A DNA stretch of 64,000 bases from Curtobacterium sp. MCSS17_015 (GCF_003234265.2 NZ_CP126256.1:558001-622000), one strand, 5' to 3'; counted from the first letter of the stretch, positions 18,298-27,834 are shown. Made by a program: numbers and translations. Notes: generated by a model from the letters alone, not told the origin.

Positions 18298-18369
18298 TCG
18301 ATGGTTTCGTGAGGTCTTGTGCTGCGATCTCAGGGTCAGGATAGTGCCTGTTCGATGGTTTCTCGAGGT
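18298..18369. promoter_or_regulatory. Divergent EPS promoter region with an 18-bp direct repeat
   Basis: Within the 292-bp gap between the two halves of the EPS locus, tcgatggtttcgtgaggt (18298-18315) recurs as tcgatggtttctcgaggt (18352-18369), 16 of 18 matches, start-to-start 54 bp. A pair of regulator sites controlling both directions is a reasonable reading. The plus-strand gene has TATGTT at 18448-18453, 6 nt before its GTG. Confidence 0.4.
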
Positions 18370-18459
18370 GCCGCCCTCGCGGTTGACCTGATGTGGCCGT
18401 CCTGCCGGTGATCGGGGGGCACCCCTCCCCGGCTCGCGAGCAACTGTTATGTTCACTCG

Positions 18460-19722
18460 GTGCACAGACCCTTCTCCGTCCTGTTGATCGGGCTGAACTA
18501 CCGACCAGAATCGACCGGGATCGCTCCGTACACCTCGGGACTGACCGCGGAGTTAGCTCGTCGAGGTGTTCGTGTCCGCGCCATCAGTTCGTTCCCGCAC
18601 TACCCGCAGTGGCGGTTCCCGGACGGCGGTGTCCCGTCGATGTCGATCACGACCGAAGCGGGCGTCACCGTAGTGCGGCGACGTCACCGGCTCCCGAGGA
18701 AGCCAGGCGGGTTGTCACGTGCTCTGTCGGAACTGTCGTTCGGCGTGGCTGCTGCAGCCACTCGTTTCGGTCGCCCAAACATCGTGGTCCTCGTGTCCCC
18801 GGCGCTGCTCTCGTCGGCCGTGGCGCTTCTCAAAGCGCGGCTGGTGACGCGGCGGCCAGTGGTGATTTGGGTGCAGGACCTCTACACGCTGGGTCTTCAG
18901 GAGTTGGGGGCGGGTAGAGCCACGCTCGCTGAGCGGGCGATAGCTGCGGTCGAGCGGTGGTGCCTCCGTTCCGCCGATGCTGTCGTCGTGATCCATGAAC
19001 GCTTCCGGGACACGGTCGTCGACATGCTCGGAGTCGACCCAGCCGCCGTCACGGTCGTGCGGAATTGGTCACATTTGGAAGACGCCGAACCCGTCGACCG
19101 TGATGCCGCCCGTGCCGAACAGGGGTGGGATCGGTCGGACTTCGTGGTTCTGCACGCGGGCAACATGGGCGTGAAGCAGGGGCTCGACAACGTCGTGCAG
19201 GCTGCACGACTCGCCGCATCGAGTGGCAGCAGAGTGCGCTTCGTGCTACTTGGTGATGGCAACCAGCGCGAGCACCTGGCTGAGTTGAGCGCGGGGGTGC
19301 CCGCCGTTTCCATGATCGGTTCGCTTCCGGACGACGAGTTCCGCAACGCTATCGGCGCTGCGGATGCGCTGCTCGTCAACGAGCGGCGCGGCGTTGCCGG
19401 TATGGCGGTCCCGAGCAAGCTGACGTCGTACTTCAGCACGGGACTTCCAGTCATTGCTGCGACCGACCCGGGGAGTGTCACCGAGAGTGAGGTGCTCCTG
19501 GCTGACGCAGGTCTCGTGGTCCCGGCGGGCAATCCCCAAGCGCTTTTGGAAGCAGCAGAGTCACTGGCGGGCGACGCCGAGTTGGCCGCAGAATTCGGTG
19601 AGAACGGGCGGCGGTTTCGAGCCACTCGACTGACTCCCCGCGCATCCTTCGATACATTTACTCAGCTCTTGCAGGAGCTCGCTGCGGGACGCGGCGACAC
19701 CAGGGAATCGGGGAACATTTGA
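18460..19722 (+). CDS. Glycosyltransferase family 4 protein, WcaI-like
   Basis: A 420-residue GT4 enzyme of the WcaI type: [62 protein letters not shown] and [17 protein letters not shown]. In colanic acid loci this type sits beside Gmd and Fcl and is proposed to transfer fucose, consistent with the two genes that follow. GTG 18460 has no Shine-Dalgarno sequence; TATGTT ends exactly 6 nt before it, so the transcript is probably leaderless. It overlaps gmd by 4 bp. Confidence 0.9.
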   Translation: MHRPFSVLLIGLNYRPESTGIAPYTSGLTAELARRGVRVRAISSFPHYPQWRFPDGGVPSMSITTEAGVTVVRRRHRLPRKPGGLSRALSELSFGVAAAATRFGRPNIVVLVSPALLSSAVALLKARLVTRRPVVIWVQDLYTLGLQELGAGRATLAERAIAAVERWCLRSADAVVVIHERFRDTVVDMLGVDPAAVTVVRNWSHLEDAEPVDRDAARAEQGWDRSDFVVLHAGNMGVKQGLDNVVQAARLAASSGSRVRFVLLGDGNQREHLAELSAGVPAVSMIGSLPDDEFRNAIGAADALLVNERRGVAGMAVPSKLTSYFSTGLPVIAATDPGSVTESEVLLADAGLVVPAGNPQALLEAAESLAGDAELAAEFGENGRRFRATRLTPRASFDTFTQLLQELAAGRGDTRESGNI

Positions 19723-20747
19723 CGAAGCGCGCGCTCATCACAGGCATCACCGGACAGGACGGCTCGTACCTGGCGGAACTGCTCCTCCGCAAGGGGTACG
19801 AGGTGCACGGGGTCATCCGCCGCGCGTCCACGTTCAACACCTCGCGGATCGATCACCTGTACGTCGACCCGCACAACCCGGATGCCAAGCTGTTCCTGCA
19901 CTACGGCGACCTCGGTGACGGCGCGCGGCTCGTGAGTCTCCTTGGTGAGTTGAAGCCGGACGAGGTCTACAACCTCGCGGCGCAGTCGCACGTACGGGTG
20001 TCGTTCGACGAGCCCGAGCACACCGGCGACGTGACCGGTGTCGGCTCCATGCGCATGCTCGAAGCCGTCCGGATGTCGGGCATCCACACGCGGTTCTACC
20101 AGGCCTCGTCATCCGAGATGTTTGGCGCGACACCTCCGCCGCAGAACGAGGAGACTCCGTTCTGGCCGCGGTCGCCATACGGTGCGGCGAAGGTCTACAG
20201 CTACTGGGTGACCCGCAACTACCGCGAGGCGTACGGGATGTTCGCGGTCAACGGCATCCTGTTCAACCACGAATCGCCGCGTCGAGGCGAGACCTTCGTC
20301 ACCCGCAAAATCACGCGGGCAGTGGCTCGGATCAAGGCGGGGCTCGAGGACCACGTGTACCTCGGCAACCTCGACTCCGTTCGTGACTGGGGGTACGCCG
20401 CTGAGTACGTCGAGGGCATGTGGCGGATGCTGCAGGTCGACGAGCCGGACGACTTCGTGCTCGCGACGGGTGGCGACTTCACGGTCAAGGACTTCCTCTC
20501 GACCGCGTTCTCGCACGTAGGGCTGAACTGGGAAGACCACGTCCGGTTCGACGAGCGCTACCTGCGTCCGAGTGAGGTGGACGCTCTGGTCGGCGACGCG
20601 TCGAAGGCCAAGGAGAAACTCGGCTGGGAAGCCACGGTCGACACCGCGCAACTGGCGCGCATCATGGTCGACGCTGACATCGAAGCGCTCGAGCACGAGG
20701 GCCGCCCGTGGATCGACAAGGTGAAGCTCGCGAGCTGGGAGTCGTGA
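19719..20747 (+). CDS. gmd: GDP-mannose 4,6-dehydratase
   Basis: A 342-residue extended SDR enzyme that converts GDP-mannose to GDP-4-keto-6-deoxymannose, first step to GDP-L-fucose. Seen: [20 protein letters not shown] (NADP site), [14 protein letters not shown], the catalytic SSSEMFG, YGAAK (Tyr-xxx-Lys) and [16 protein letters not shown]. Length matches the family. The TTG start overlaps the previous stop; its stop overlaps the next start as TGATG, so translation of the three genes is coupled. Confidence 0.97.
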   Translation: MTKRALITGITGQDGSYLAELLLRKGYEVHGVIRRASTFNTSRIDHLYVDPHNPDAKLFLHYGDLGDGARLVSLLGELKPDEVYNLAAQSHVRVSFDEPEHTGDVTGVGSMRMLEAVRMSGIHTRFYQASSSEMFGATPPPQNEETPFWPRSPYGAAKVYSYWVTRNYREAYGMFAVNGILFNHESPRRGETFVTRKITRAVARIKAGLEDHVYLGNLDSVRDWGYAAEYVEGMWRMLQVDEPDDFVLATGGDFTVKDFLSTAFSHVGLNWEDHVRFDERYLRPSEVDALVGDASKAKEKLGWEATVDTAQLARIMVDADIEALEHEGRPWIDKVKLASWES

Positions 20748-21718
20748 TGTCGGACAACGAGTTCGTCCCCGGGCCGCTCGACAGGTCGGGGCGCGTCTAC
20801 GTGGCTGGCCATCGAGGGCTCGTCGGATCCGCGGTCTGGCGCAAGCTTGAGTCCGAGGGGTTCACCGACCTGGTCGGACGTACTTCTTCGGAGCTCGATC
20901 TCAAGGACCGCGGTGCCGTCTTCGCGTTCTTCGCCGAGCAGAAGCCCCGCTATGTCGTCCTCGCCGCGGCCAAGGTCGGCGGCATCATGGCGAACAACAC
21001 GTACCCGCACGACTTCCTCAGCGAGAACCTCCAGATTCAGGTGAACGTCATGGACGCCGCCGTCGAGCACGACGTCGAGCGCCTCATGTTCCTCGGGTCG
21101 TCGTGCATCTACCCGAAGTTCGCGGAGCAGCCGATCCACGAGGACTCGCTGCTCACGGGTCACCTCGAACCGACCAACGATGCCTACGCCATCGCGAAGA
21201 TCGCCGGGATCATGCAGGTCCAGGCGGTTCGCCGTCAGTACGGCAAGCACTGGATTTCGGCGATGCCGACGAACCTCTACGGACCCGGCGACAACTTCTC
21301 GCCGCAGGGGTCTCACGTCCTGCCCGCTCTCATCCGCCGGTACGACGAGGCGGCGAAGTCAGGCGCGGACCGTGTCGAGAACTGGGGGACCGGTTCGCCC
21401 CGACGTGAGTTCCTGCATGTCGACGACATGGCCGCAGCAGTCCTGCACCTGATGGAGCACTACGACGGGCCGGAGCAAGTCAACGTCGGCACCGGTTCGG
21501 ACGTGACCATCAAGGAGATCGCCGAAACGGTCGCGACGATCGTCGGGTTCGACGGGGAGACCGTCTGGGACACAACGAAGCCCGATGGCACTCCCCAGAA
21601 GCTGCTCGATGTGTCCAAGCTCGCGGATGCGGGTTGGACCGCCGGTATCGGTCTGGAGGACGGGCTTCGGAGCACCATCAGCTGGTACCGCGAGCACGTC
21701 GGCACGATCCGCGAATGA
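20747..21718 (+). CDS. fcl: GDP-L-fucose synthase
   Basis: A 323-residue epimerase/reductase (WcaG/Fcl) that turns the Gmd product into GDP-L-fucose. Motifs: [18 protein letters not shown] (NADPH site), [25 protein letters not shown] with catalytic Cys, and YAIAKIAG (Tyr-xxx-Lys). ATG 20747 is chosen at the TGATG junction with gmd; a longer frame starting 20708 lies inside gmd. With gmd it defines fucose as a component of the polymer or of a surface glycan. Confidence 0.97.
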   Translation: MSDNEFVPGPLDRSGRVYVAGHRGLVGSAVWRKLESEGFTDLVGRTSSELDLKDRGAVFAFFAEQKPRYVVLAAAKVGGIMANNTYPHDFLSENLQIQVNVMDAAVEHDVERLMFLGSSCIYPKFAEQPIHEDSLLTGHLEPTNDAYAIAKIAGIMQVQAVRRQYGKHWISAMPTNLYGPGDNFSPQGSHVLPALIRRYDEAAKSGADRVENWGTGSPRREFLHVDDMAAAVLHLMEHYDGPEQVNVGTGSDVTIKEIAETVATIVGFDGETVWDTTKPDGTPQKLLDVSKLADAGWTAGIGLEDGLRSTISWYREHVGTIRE

Positions 21719-21757
21719 CAACGCAGGTCGGACATGAGCAACCGTAGGATGAGTGCC

Positions 21758-23578
21758 ATGTCCGACCTGCCCGAGTCGCGACGCACTGCTGCACGCCGGG
21801 GTTCCAGGGCCCGGATAGTGCTGTGGATCGTCCTTGCGCTCGTCCTCCTCTTGATCGTCGCCGTTGCCTGGGTCGGAGTTCGCGGGCTGCTCGCGAAACG
21901 GCACCTCGAGCAGTCGGTCGCCCTCGTGAGCACCCTGCGCTCGCAGATCACTGACGGCGATACATCGGCGGCGCAGCGCACGGCGAAGCAGCTGGAAGAC
22001 CATGCGTCGTCGGCGAGGAGCTTGACGAGCGATCCGGTCTGGAGCGCCGCGCAGATCACGCCCTTCTTCGGGTCGAACCTCCGGGCCGTACGCGAGGTCG
22101 CGGTCGTCGTGGATGAAGTCGCAACTGGCGCAGTGCGACCGGTCACCGAGGTCATCGGCGACCTGAATCAGGATGCGCTCACACCGAAGGGCGGTCGCAT
22201 CGAACTCCAGCCGCTCGTGGACGCACAGCCGTCGGTCGCCCGCGCGACGAAGACCTTGGCGAAGGCCAGTGTTGAAGCGGAGGCCATCGACACGAGCGCG
22301 ACATTGTCACCGGTGACGTCGGCGGTCAACCAACTGCGCAATGCCCTCGGATCGGTAGCCGAGCAGGCGGACGCGGCCAACAAGGTGGTGCAACTCGCGC
22401 CGACCATGCTCGGACACGACGGCGACCGCGACTACGTCCTGCTCTTCCAGAACAACGCCGAGCTGCGTGCCGGGGGCGGTATCCCTGGCGCGGTCGCCCT
22501 GCTGCAGGCGAGAGACGGCGCAATCGCGCTCGCTGATCAAGCCGCGGGGTCGTCCTTCGGGCCGTATGACAAGCCGGTGCTACCGCTGTCGGCGGCGACG
22601 ACGAGCCTGTACGGCGACATCACGGGTCGCTACATGCAGGACGTGAACCTCACGCCGCGCTTCGACGTCACGGGTGCCTTGGCGCGCGAGATGTGGAAGC
22701 AGAAGTTCGGCCAGGAGGTCGACGGTGTGCTGGCCATCGATCCAGTGACCCTCGGCTACATCCTGCGCGCAACCGGTCCGGTGCAACTGCCGTCGGGTGA
22801 CACTCTGACGTCAGAGAACGCCACGAAGCTCCTGCTCAGCGATGTCTACGCCAAGTACCCGGACCCGACGGTGCAGGATGCGTTCTTCGCGTCCGCAGCG
22901 AGTGCGGTGTTCGAGAAGGTGTCGAGCGGCGGGTTCGACTCGAAGAAGTTCATCGCCGCGTTGACGGACGGTACGAGGGACGGGCGCCTTCGGCTGTGGA
23001 GTGCCGACAAGGCGGAGCAGGTACAGATCGCCGGGACAGCTGTAGCAGGTGATCTCCCGACCGCATCGATGCAGACGCGGGAGTTCGGCGTCTACCTGAA
23101 TGACGGCACCGCTTCGAAGATGGACTACTACCTCGACAAGAAGGTGTCGGTCGGCAGCTCGGTGTGCCGGAAGGACGGGCGACCAACTTCCGTGGTCGAG
23201 GTCACGCTCAAGAACACGGCACCAGCCGACGCGGCAACCAGTCTTCCGGCGTACGTGACGGGCGGAGGGGCACTCGGCACCGAACCGGGCAAGATCAAGA
23301 CCCTGATGGCGGTCTACGCGCCGCCGAACGCGATCTACCTCGGCGCCTCGCAGGACGGCAAGGGAGCAGCGCTGCAGACCGCCATGGACGGCGAGCACCC
23401 GGTCGCGCAGATCCAGACTCTCCTCGCCCCCGGACAGAGCACGACGTTCCGCGTGGCCTTCCTCGGTGAAGCGAAGTTCGCGAAGGCCGGTGTTCAGGCG
23501 GAGTCGACACCGGGGGTCCGGCAGACCAAGGTGGAGCCGCTGCAGTTCGACTGCACCGAGCCGGTCCCGGTCGGCTGA
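21758..23578 (+). CDS. DUF4012 domain membrane protein of the EPS locus
   Basis: A 606-residue protein: Arg-rich N-terminus, one TM helix (IVLWIVLALVLLLIVAVAWV), then a large extracytoplasmic DUF4012-type domain with the family hallmark YVLLFQNNAELRAGGGIPGA and a run YDKPVLPLSAATTSLYGDI. DUF4012 proteins are widespread in actinobacterial polysaccharide loci; their activity is not established. The start is set at ATG 21758 because TAGGAT ends 7 nt upstream (21745-21750), the leaderless pattern; an in-frame ATG at 21734 is possible. It lies 39 bp after fcl. Confidence 0.85.
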   Translation: MSDLPESRRTAARRGSRARIVLWIVLALVLLLIVAVAWVGVRGLLAKRHLEQSVALVSTLRSQITDGDTSAAQRTAKQLEDHASSARSLTSDPVWSAAQITPFFGSNLRAVREVAVVVDEVATGAVRPVTEVIGDLNQDALTPKGGRIELQPLVDAQPSVARATKTLAKASVEAEAIDTSATLSPVTSAVNQLRNALGSVAEQADAANKVVQLAPTMLGHDGDRDYVLLFQNNAELRAGGGIPGAVALLQARDGAIALADQAAGSSFGPYDKPVLPLSAATTSLYGDITGRYMQDVNLTPRFDVTGALAREMWKQKFGQEVDGVLAIDPVTLGYILRATGPVQLPSGDTLTSENATKLLLSDVYAKYPDPTVQDAFFASAASAVFEKVSSGGFDSKKFIAALTDGTRDGRLRLWSADKAEQVQIAGTAVAGDLPTASMQTREFGVYLNDGTASKMDYYLDKKVSVGSSVCRKDGRPTSVVEVTLKNTAPADAATSLPAYVTGGGALGTEPGKIKTLMAVYAPPNAIYLGASQDGKGAALQTAMDGEHPVAQIQTLLAPGQSTTFRVAFLGEAKFAKAGVQAESTPGVRQTKVEPLQFDCTEPVPVG

Positions 23579-24034
23579 GGCGTCGGGGCGCAAGGGCGAA
23601 CTGTAGGCCTTTCGACCGGTGTCCCGTCGGCAGGGCAGGACGGCGATTCGCCGCTATGCGCGCTCCGTGGATGTCCCCAGTCCGGGGGGCCTGGGCTTGT
23701 CTGAGTTGATCGCAACGCGTGTCAAGTCGATCGGGGGCCGGCGTCAACGGCACGGTGACGCCGCTGGATCCTCCTGTGAACTGGGATTTCGCGTGAGCTC
23801 GGAATGTGCTGGTCGCGCCTCGATCGAGCGATCACGCCGCGCCTGGGAGCGGATCCAGCCCCTGTTCACGAATTCGTTGCACGAAGGGTGGCAACAAACT
23901 GTGAACATCCGCTACATTGAGGGAACTTCGCCAATCGCACCTGCCATGTCTGTGGTCACGGGGGGATTGACATCTGCGGAGGCAGGGCTCTGGTATCAGG
24001 GTCTGTCGGATCAGATCACTAGGGGAACCACTTC
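23579..24034 (+). other. 456-bp intergenic region upstream of the LAFTG surface protein
   Basis: No gene is visible. The region is less GC-rich than its flanks from about 23740 on. An exact -35 consensus TTGACA lies at 23967-23972; a convincing -10 at 17 bp is lacking, with TGGTAT (18-bp spacing) and TATCAG (21-bp) as candidates. This leaves a leader of about 35-40 nt with an AGGGGAA ribosome binding site before ATG 24035. Confidence 0.4.
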
Positions 24035-24598
24035 ATGAAGAAGCTCATCGCCGCGGTCGTGCTGGCTGGCGCCGCACTGCTCGCCACTCCCGCCGCTGCA
24101 AACGCTGCTGGCTACGCACCCGACTCGGACGTCTCGATCTCCGGCAACTACGTTGCTGGTGGCGTCGTCGTCATCAACTTCAGCGAAGGCGCCTTCCAGG
24201 ACAACGAGACGGTCAACGTCCAGATCACCGGCGCCGGCGTCAACGACGCGACGCTCGGTGCCCTGCCCGTGACCACCGTCTCGCGTGCGTACGTCGCCGA
24301 CGCTGACGGTTCGCTCGACGTTCGCGTCACCCTCCCGGTCGGCGGCTCGGGCAGCTACAACCTGACCGCCACGGGCGCCACCTCCGGTGTCGTCGGCGTC
24401 GCGTCCTTCACCATCGCCCCGGCTGACGTTGCTGCTGGCGCCGGCTCGACCGGTGGCACCGGCACCAACGGTTCGCTCGCCTTCACCGGTTCGACCGTCT
24501 CCACCCTGGCCCTCTGGGTCGCCGGTGGCGCCGTCGTCCTCGGTGGCGGCCTGCTCGCCGTGCGCGGCTCGGTCCGTCGCCAGCGCGAGACCGTCTGA
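24035..24598 (+). CDS. Small LAFTG-anchored surface protein
   Basis: A 187-residue secreted protein: signal peptide (MKKLIAAVVLAGAALLATPAAANA), a single Ig-like beta-rich domain, a Gly/Ser/Thr linker, then LAFTG (148-152), a hydrophobic helix and a basic tail RRQRETV. LAxTG is the class E sortase signal typical of high-GC actinobacteria, so the protein should be fixed to the cell wall; no sortase is in the window. Strong ribosome binding site (aggggaa). Low codon variability and heavy Ala/Gly use fit high expression. It may be a surface partner of the EPS. Confidence 0.85.
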   Translation: MKKLIAAVVLAGAALLATPAAANAAGYAPDSDVSISGNYVAGGVVVINFSEGAFQDNETVNVQITGAGVNDATLGALPVTTVSRAYVADADGSLDVRVTLPVGGSGSYNLTATGATSGVVGVASFTIAPADVAAGAGSTGGTGTNGSLAFTGSTVSTLALWVAGGAVVLGGGLLAVRGSVRRQRETV

Positions 24599-24617
24599 GC
24601 TTCAGCTCACTGAGCGA

Positions 24618-24649
24618 AGCCCCCGGAACCGTGAGGTTCCGGGGGCTTT
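24618..24649 (+). terminator. Rho-independent terminator after the LAFTG gene
   Basis: A perfect 13-bp stem, agcccccggaacc (24618-24630) and its complement (24635-24647), with GTGA loop and a short T-rich tail. It ends the plus-strand EPS/surface run. Confidence 0.85.
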
Positions 24650-24673
24650 GTCGTGTTGAGGAGCTGCCGGTCG

Positions 24674-24787
24674 TCACGTGACGACGAGGAGGATCCCGAC
24701 GACACCGATGACGGCGAGGGGGGCAACGACCCACAGCCACCACGGGAAGGCGGAGGGACGACGGTACTGTCTGCGATTCGGGTTCAC
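24674..24787 (-). CDS. 37-residue single-TM protein
   Basis: A very short protein: basic N-terminus (VNPNRRQYRRPSAFPWW) and one TM helix (LWVVAPLAVIGVVGILLVV). GTG 24787 is chosen because TACGGT ends exactly 6 nt upstream (24794-24799), giving the leaderless arrangement used by neighbouring genes; the longer frame to 24922 lacks this. Function unknown. Small size makes it uncertain. Confidence 0.5.
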   Translation of the reverse strand: MNPNRRQYRRPSAFPWWLWVVAPLAVIGVVGILLVVT

Positions 24788-24935
24788 GAGCCGACCGTAC
24801 GTCGGGCGGACATCCGGCGCGGGTCCGACTGCGCCTCCTGGCAGGGCCACGCGGCACATTCTCGGCTTCTCGTAACATGCGCGGTGGTCGTGACCCCTCC
24901 CGGTCCTCCGGACAGCGGACACGGAACCGACGTCG

Positions 24936-25271
24936 CTACGGCGCCTTCGGTAGCTCCCAGACCTCGTCGTACCGCTCCCGCACCAGCGGCCAGACCTGCG
25001 CGACCGCGTCCTCGACCGTGCGGACCGAGTCGCTGAGCGGCGGGCTCAGCACGAACTCGTGGGGGATCGGCCGACCAGAGCGGTCTCGGCGGCCCTCTGG
25101 GTCGGGGAACCGCACGGCGAGCATGCCCGAGCGGCGCCGGACGACAGCCGGCACGTCACGGACCCCCTTGAACGCCTGCTCGTACCGCGCCAGGGGGTCC
25201 TGGTCGGGCTGCTCGGTCGCGAGGAAGCGGAAGCCCCACGTCCGGCCCCGGGTCGCCCAGATGAAGCTCAT
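24936..25271 (-). CDS. Uncharacterised 111-residue protein coupled to a GTPase
   Basis: A soluble protein with no family I can recognise; notable stretches are WATRGRTWGFRFLA near the N-terminus and SDSVRTVEDAVAQVWPLVRERYDEVWELP at the C-terminus, likely an amphipathic helix. The ATG overlaps the stop of the upstream GTPase gene (ATGA at 25268-25271), so the two are translated together and probably act together. Confidence 0.75.
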   Translation of the reverse strand: MSFIWATRGRTWGFRFLATEQPDQDPLARYEQAFKGVRDVPAVVRRRSGMLAVRFPDPEGRRDRSGRPIPHEFVLSPPLSDSVRTVEDAVAQVWPLVRERYDEVWELPKAP

Positions 25272-26428
25272 GCGTCACCCCGGCGCAGGACGCGCTGTTC
25301 GACTCCGCGGTCCAGGTCCTCGCCGAATCGCGCCAGCACGCGGGAGGTGAACTCCTGCTCTGCCACGGCATCGTCCTTGAACTTCGCGACGCGCTTCGTG
25401 GCGAAGCTGACCGCCCGCGAACCGATGCCGCCACCGATCCAGCCCGCAGCCGCACCGACGAGCGGGGACTTGCCGTAGCGCGAGGTGGCGAGGAACCCGA
25501 CGACGGGCCCGACAAACTTGAGCAGCTGCTCGGCCACCTGTGCCCCGCGCTGCCGGGTGGTCGCCCACTTCGCGAAGCGCTCGAACGGCAGCATCGCGGT
25601 GATCGGCAGGAGCAGGTCCACGCCGGTGCGCGTGCTGACGTCGATGTTCCCCGGCTCGAACTTGGCCGAGGACAGCAGCAGGAAGTCCTCACCGACGTCG
25701 AGCGCGTCGGGGTCCTGCACGAAGCTCTGCAGCACGGTGCGGAGTTCGTCGAGTTCTCCGCCGGCCTTGCCGATGACGAGCTCCCGGAAGGCCTCGACGT
25801 CGACGTCGGGCAGCAGGTCGGACTTCGACAAGGCCAGGGTCCAGATCCGCGGGAAGCGGGTGAGCCGCTTGCCGTCCTCGAGCACGTCGTCACGCAAGGC
25901 GTAGAGCCCGGTGTGGAAGTCCGTCAGCAGGGCCTTCAGGTAGCGGTCCTCCTCGCCGGCGTGCTCGGCCAGCAGCTGCCCGTCCACCAGGAGCACGGCG
26001 ACGTCCGCGCTGAGGAGCGAGCGGAAGGTCTCGACGCGACGGGTGGCCTCGTCGGCGGAGCTCGGGTCCTCCTCGAACCACTCGCCGGGGTAGTCGTGCC
26101 AGATGATCCGCAGGGGCTTCGATGCCTTCTGCTTCGACCGGCCCTTCGGCGCGGACTCCGCCGACGGCTCGATGACGAAGCGGTACGAGGTCGACGCGAA
26201 GCGGGTCGAGCTCGGCACGGTGTCACCGTCGCGCATGCCCAGGTAGTTGCGGTGCAGGGTACGGCCCTGGGCACGGTCCTCCGCGGTCACGGCGTACCGG
26301 TTCGCGCGACGGACGCTCGGCTCCTGCGCGGCGCCGTAGAACGACGAGAGCAGCACGGTCTTGCCGCTGCCACTTCCTCCGAAGACGGCGATGTGCTGTT
26401 CCATCATCGGGGTGCTGTTCGAGGCCAT
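25268..26428 (-). CDS. TRAFAC-type P-loop GTPase (double-GTPase-like), uncharacterised
   Basis: A 386-residue GTPase-like protein. Residues 17-24 form the P-loop (GGSGSGKT, preceded by HIAVF). A DxxG-type switch appears as WHDYPGEWF (about 112-120), and the base-specificity motif as LSKSDLL rather than NKxD. The C-terminal part has a Gly/Ala-rich hydrophobic hairpin (SPLVGAAAGWIGGGIGSRAV). The layout resembles the double-GTPase families found in bacterial conflict-associated operons, but this link is inference. ATG 26428 is preceded by TACGGT ending 7 nt upstream. It is the first gene of a pair with the overlapping 111-residue protein and diverges from a lipoprotein gene. Confidence 0.75.
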   Translation of the reverse strand: MASNSTPMMEQHIAVFGGSGSGKTVLLSSFYGAAQEPSVRRANRYAVTAEDRAQGRTLHRNYLGMRDGDTVPSSTRFASTSYRFVIEPSAESAPKGRSKQKASKPLRIIWHDYPGEWFEEDPSSADEATRRVETFRSLLSADVAVLLVDGQLLAEHAGEEDRYLKALLTDFHTGLYALRDDVLEDGKRLTRFPRIWTLALSKSDLLPDVDVEAFRELVIGKAGGELDELRTVLQSFVQDPDALDVGEDFLLLSSAKFEPGNIDVSTRTGVDLLLPITAMLPFERFAKWATTRQRGAQVAEQLLKFVGPVVGFLATSRYGKSPLVGAAAGWIGGGIGSRAVSFATKRVAKFKDDAVAEQEFTSRVLARFGEDLDRGVEQRVLRRGDA

Positions 26429-26512
26429 GTCCCCGACCGTAGGCGGAAGGACGTGCGGATAGGCTGAGCCGAGGTCGACAACGGTGGGCCGCAGCGACCA
26501 TGGGGGAAGCGC

Positions 26513-26845
26513 ATGCAGATCAAGCACGTGATGGGGGCCGCATTCGGGGCGGCGATGCTCGCGACGACACTGGCGGGGTGCTCGGCCTCGGCGTCGGTGT
26601 CCCGCACGATCAGTCCGGACCGGTTCGAGGCGACGGTGGTCGAGGCGCTGCAGAAGCTCTCCGACGCTGAGCCCGAGGTCGACTGCGGTGACGACCAGAT
26701 CGCCATCGAGGACGGCAACGAGGTCCACTGCGACGTCAACACCGCGGGCTACGACGTCGTCTACGACTCGCTCGTGCGGATCAGCACCGAGGACGGCGAG
26801 CAGTACAGCGTGCACGTCGAGGTGGACGACCAGCCGAAGTCGTGA
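26513..26845 (+). CDS. DUF4333-like lipoprotein
   Basis: A 110-residue lipoprotein: signal sequence ending in lipobox TLAGC (Cys22), then a small domain with two Cys in the pattern VDCGDDQIAIEDGNEVHCDV followed by alternating strand residues, which matches the DUF4333 pattern (PepSY-like small actinobacterial lipoproteins). ATG 26513 has gggggaag upstream. Function unknown. Confidence 0.75.
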   Translation: MQIKHVMGAAFGAAMLATTLAGCSASASVSRTISPDRFEATVVEALQKLSDAEPEVDCGDDQIAIEDGNEVHCDVNTAGYDVVYDSLVRISTEDGEQYSVHVEVDDQPKS

Positions 26846-26923
26846 CGGTGTCCATCGCGGACCGCGGCGAGCCGATCGCGATGGCGGGGACGAGCCTTCC
26901 GTCTGCACCTCCGAGTCGGGCTG

Positions 26924-27259
26924 ATGGCGGCGACTGAGCGGAGCGCCGCTCTCGCTGCGGGGATGATCGCGATGACCGCTCCCGCGGCGCTCGTCCTGAC
27001 GGTGACAGCGATGATCGGCGGTCGGCACCCCGGACTGTGGGTCGTCCTGCTCGTGTCGGTGCTGTGGCTCGTCGTCACCGTGGTCATCGCCGCGAAGGGA
27101 CTCACCATCGGCGTCCGGGACGAGCGGGCGAACCGGCGCGGTGAGCAGCGGCGGGAATCCGCCGTTGCCGGAGCCCTGCTGTGCGGGCTGCACCTGGTAC
27201 TCGCCCTGGGTCTGCTCGTCGGCGTGGTCCTGATCACGTACGCGCTCGGCCAGCTCTGA
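26924..27259 (+). CDS. Small three-TM membrane protein
   Basis: A 111-residue protein with three hydrophobic helices (IAMTAPAALVLTVTAMIGG, LWVVLLVSVLWLVVTVVIAA, LLCGLHLVLALGLLVGVVLI) and a charged cytoplasmic loop RDERANRRGEQRRES. No recognised family. The ATG at 26924 has no strong ribosome binding site; the start could be a few codons different. Follows the DUF4333-like gene by 78 bp. Confidence 0.6.
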   Translation: MAATERSAALAAGMIAMTAPAALVLTVTAMIGGRHPGLWVVLLVSVLWLVVTVVIAAKGLTIGVRDERANRRGEQRRESAVAGALLCGLHLVLALGLLVGVVLITYALGQL

Positions 27260-27271
27260 CGGAACGACCGG

Positions 27272-27814
27272 TCAGGACCGCCGTCGCCGCGCGGCCACCC
27301 CGAGCAGCACGACCCCGAGCAGCGCACCCACGACAGCGCCCATCGTGTTCGCCACCACGTCGTCGATCGTCGCGACCCGCGCCGGCAGGAACAGCGCCTG
27401 CCCGGTCTCGATGGCCGCGCTGACGAGCAGCCCCGCCGCCGCGCCGGCCCACCACCAGCGCGCCCCGGCGAGCAGCACGACGAGCAGCCCCAACGGCACG
27501 AAGAACGCCACGTTCGCCAGGGACTCGAACAGCTCGTACCCGAACCAGCTCGGCGCACCACGGCGCTGCGCGGCGGCGATGAGCCGATCCAGCAACGGCT
27601 GCGCCCGCGCGTCGACGGGGGAACCCCAGAACCCGATGAGGACCACCGCCACCCCGTAGCCGATGGCGAGCACCCCGGCGACGCGGCGGCTCCGCCCCGT
27701 CGCGTGCGCGCTCGTCCTGCCGCGGCGACGCAGGGCGCTGCCGGACCCGGCCACGCGGCCGACCGACGGCGGCGGCACATCGCGCACGCGGTCGTCCGGG
27801 TGATCAGGGGTCAC
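27272..27814 (-). CDS. VanZ family membrane protein
   Basis: A 180-residue protein of the VanZ-like family: four or five TM helices with the signature ETGQALFLPARVATIDDVVANTMG (E-x2-Q, R, DD-x2-N-x2-G; shown here across two helices) and FVPLGLLVVLL. VanZ-like proteins of this kind are common and not diagnostic of glycopeptide resistance. The frame is open to 27913, but the extension would run through a palindromic intergenic element; GTG 27814 is preferred, with TAGCGT 8 nt upstream. Confidence 0.8.
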   Translation of the reverse strand: MTPDHPDDRVRDVPPPSVGRVAGSGSALRRRGRTSAHATGRSRRVAGVLAIGYGVAVVLIGFWGSPVDARAQPLLDRLIAAAQRRGAPSWFGYELFESLANVAFFVPLGLLVVLLAGARWWWAGAAAGLLVSAAIETGQALFLPARVATIDDVVANTMGAVVGALLGVVLLGVAARRRRS

Positions 27815-27834
27815 AGGGAGTGACGCTACCGGGG

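Noticed and set aside
27272..27814. Glycopeptide (teicoplanin) resistance gene because of VanZ similarity
   Set aside because: VanZ-like membrane proteins are common in actinobacteria, and no other van gene is nearby.
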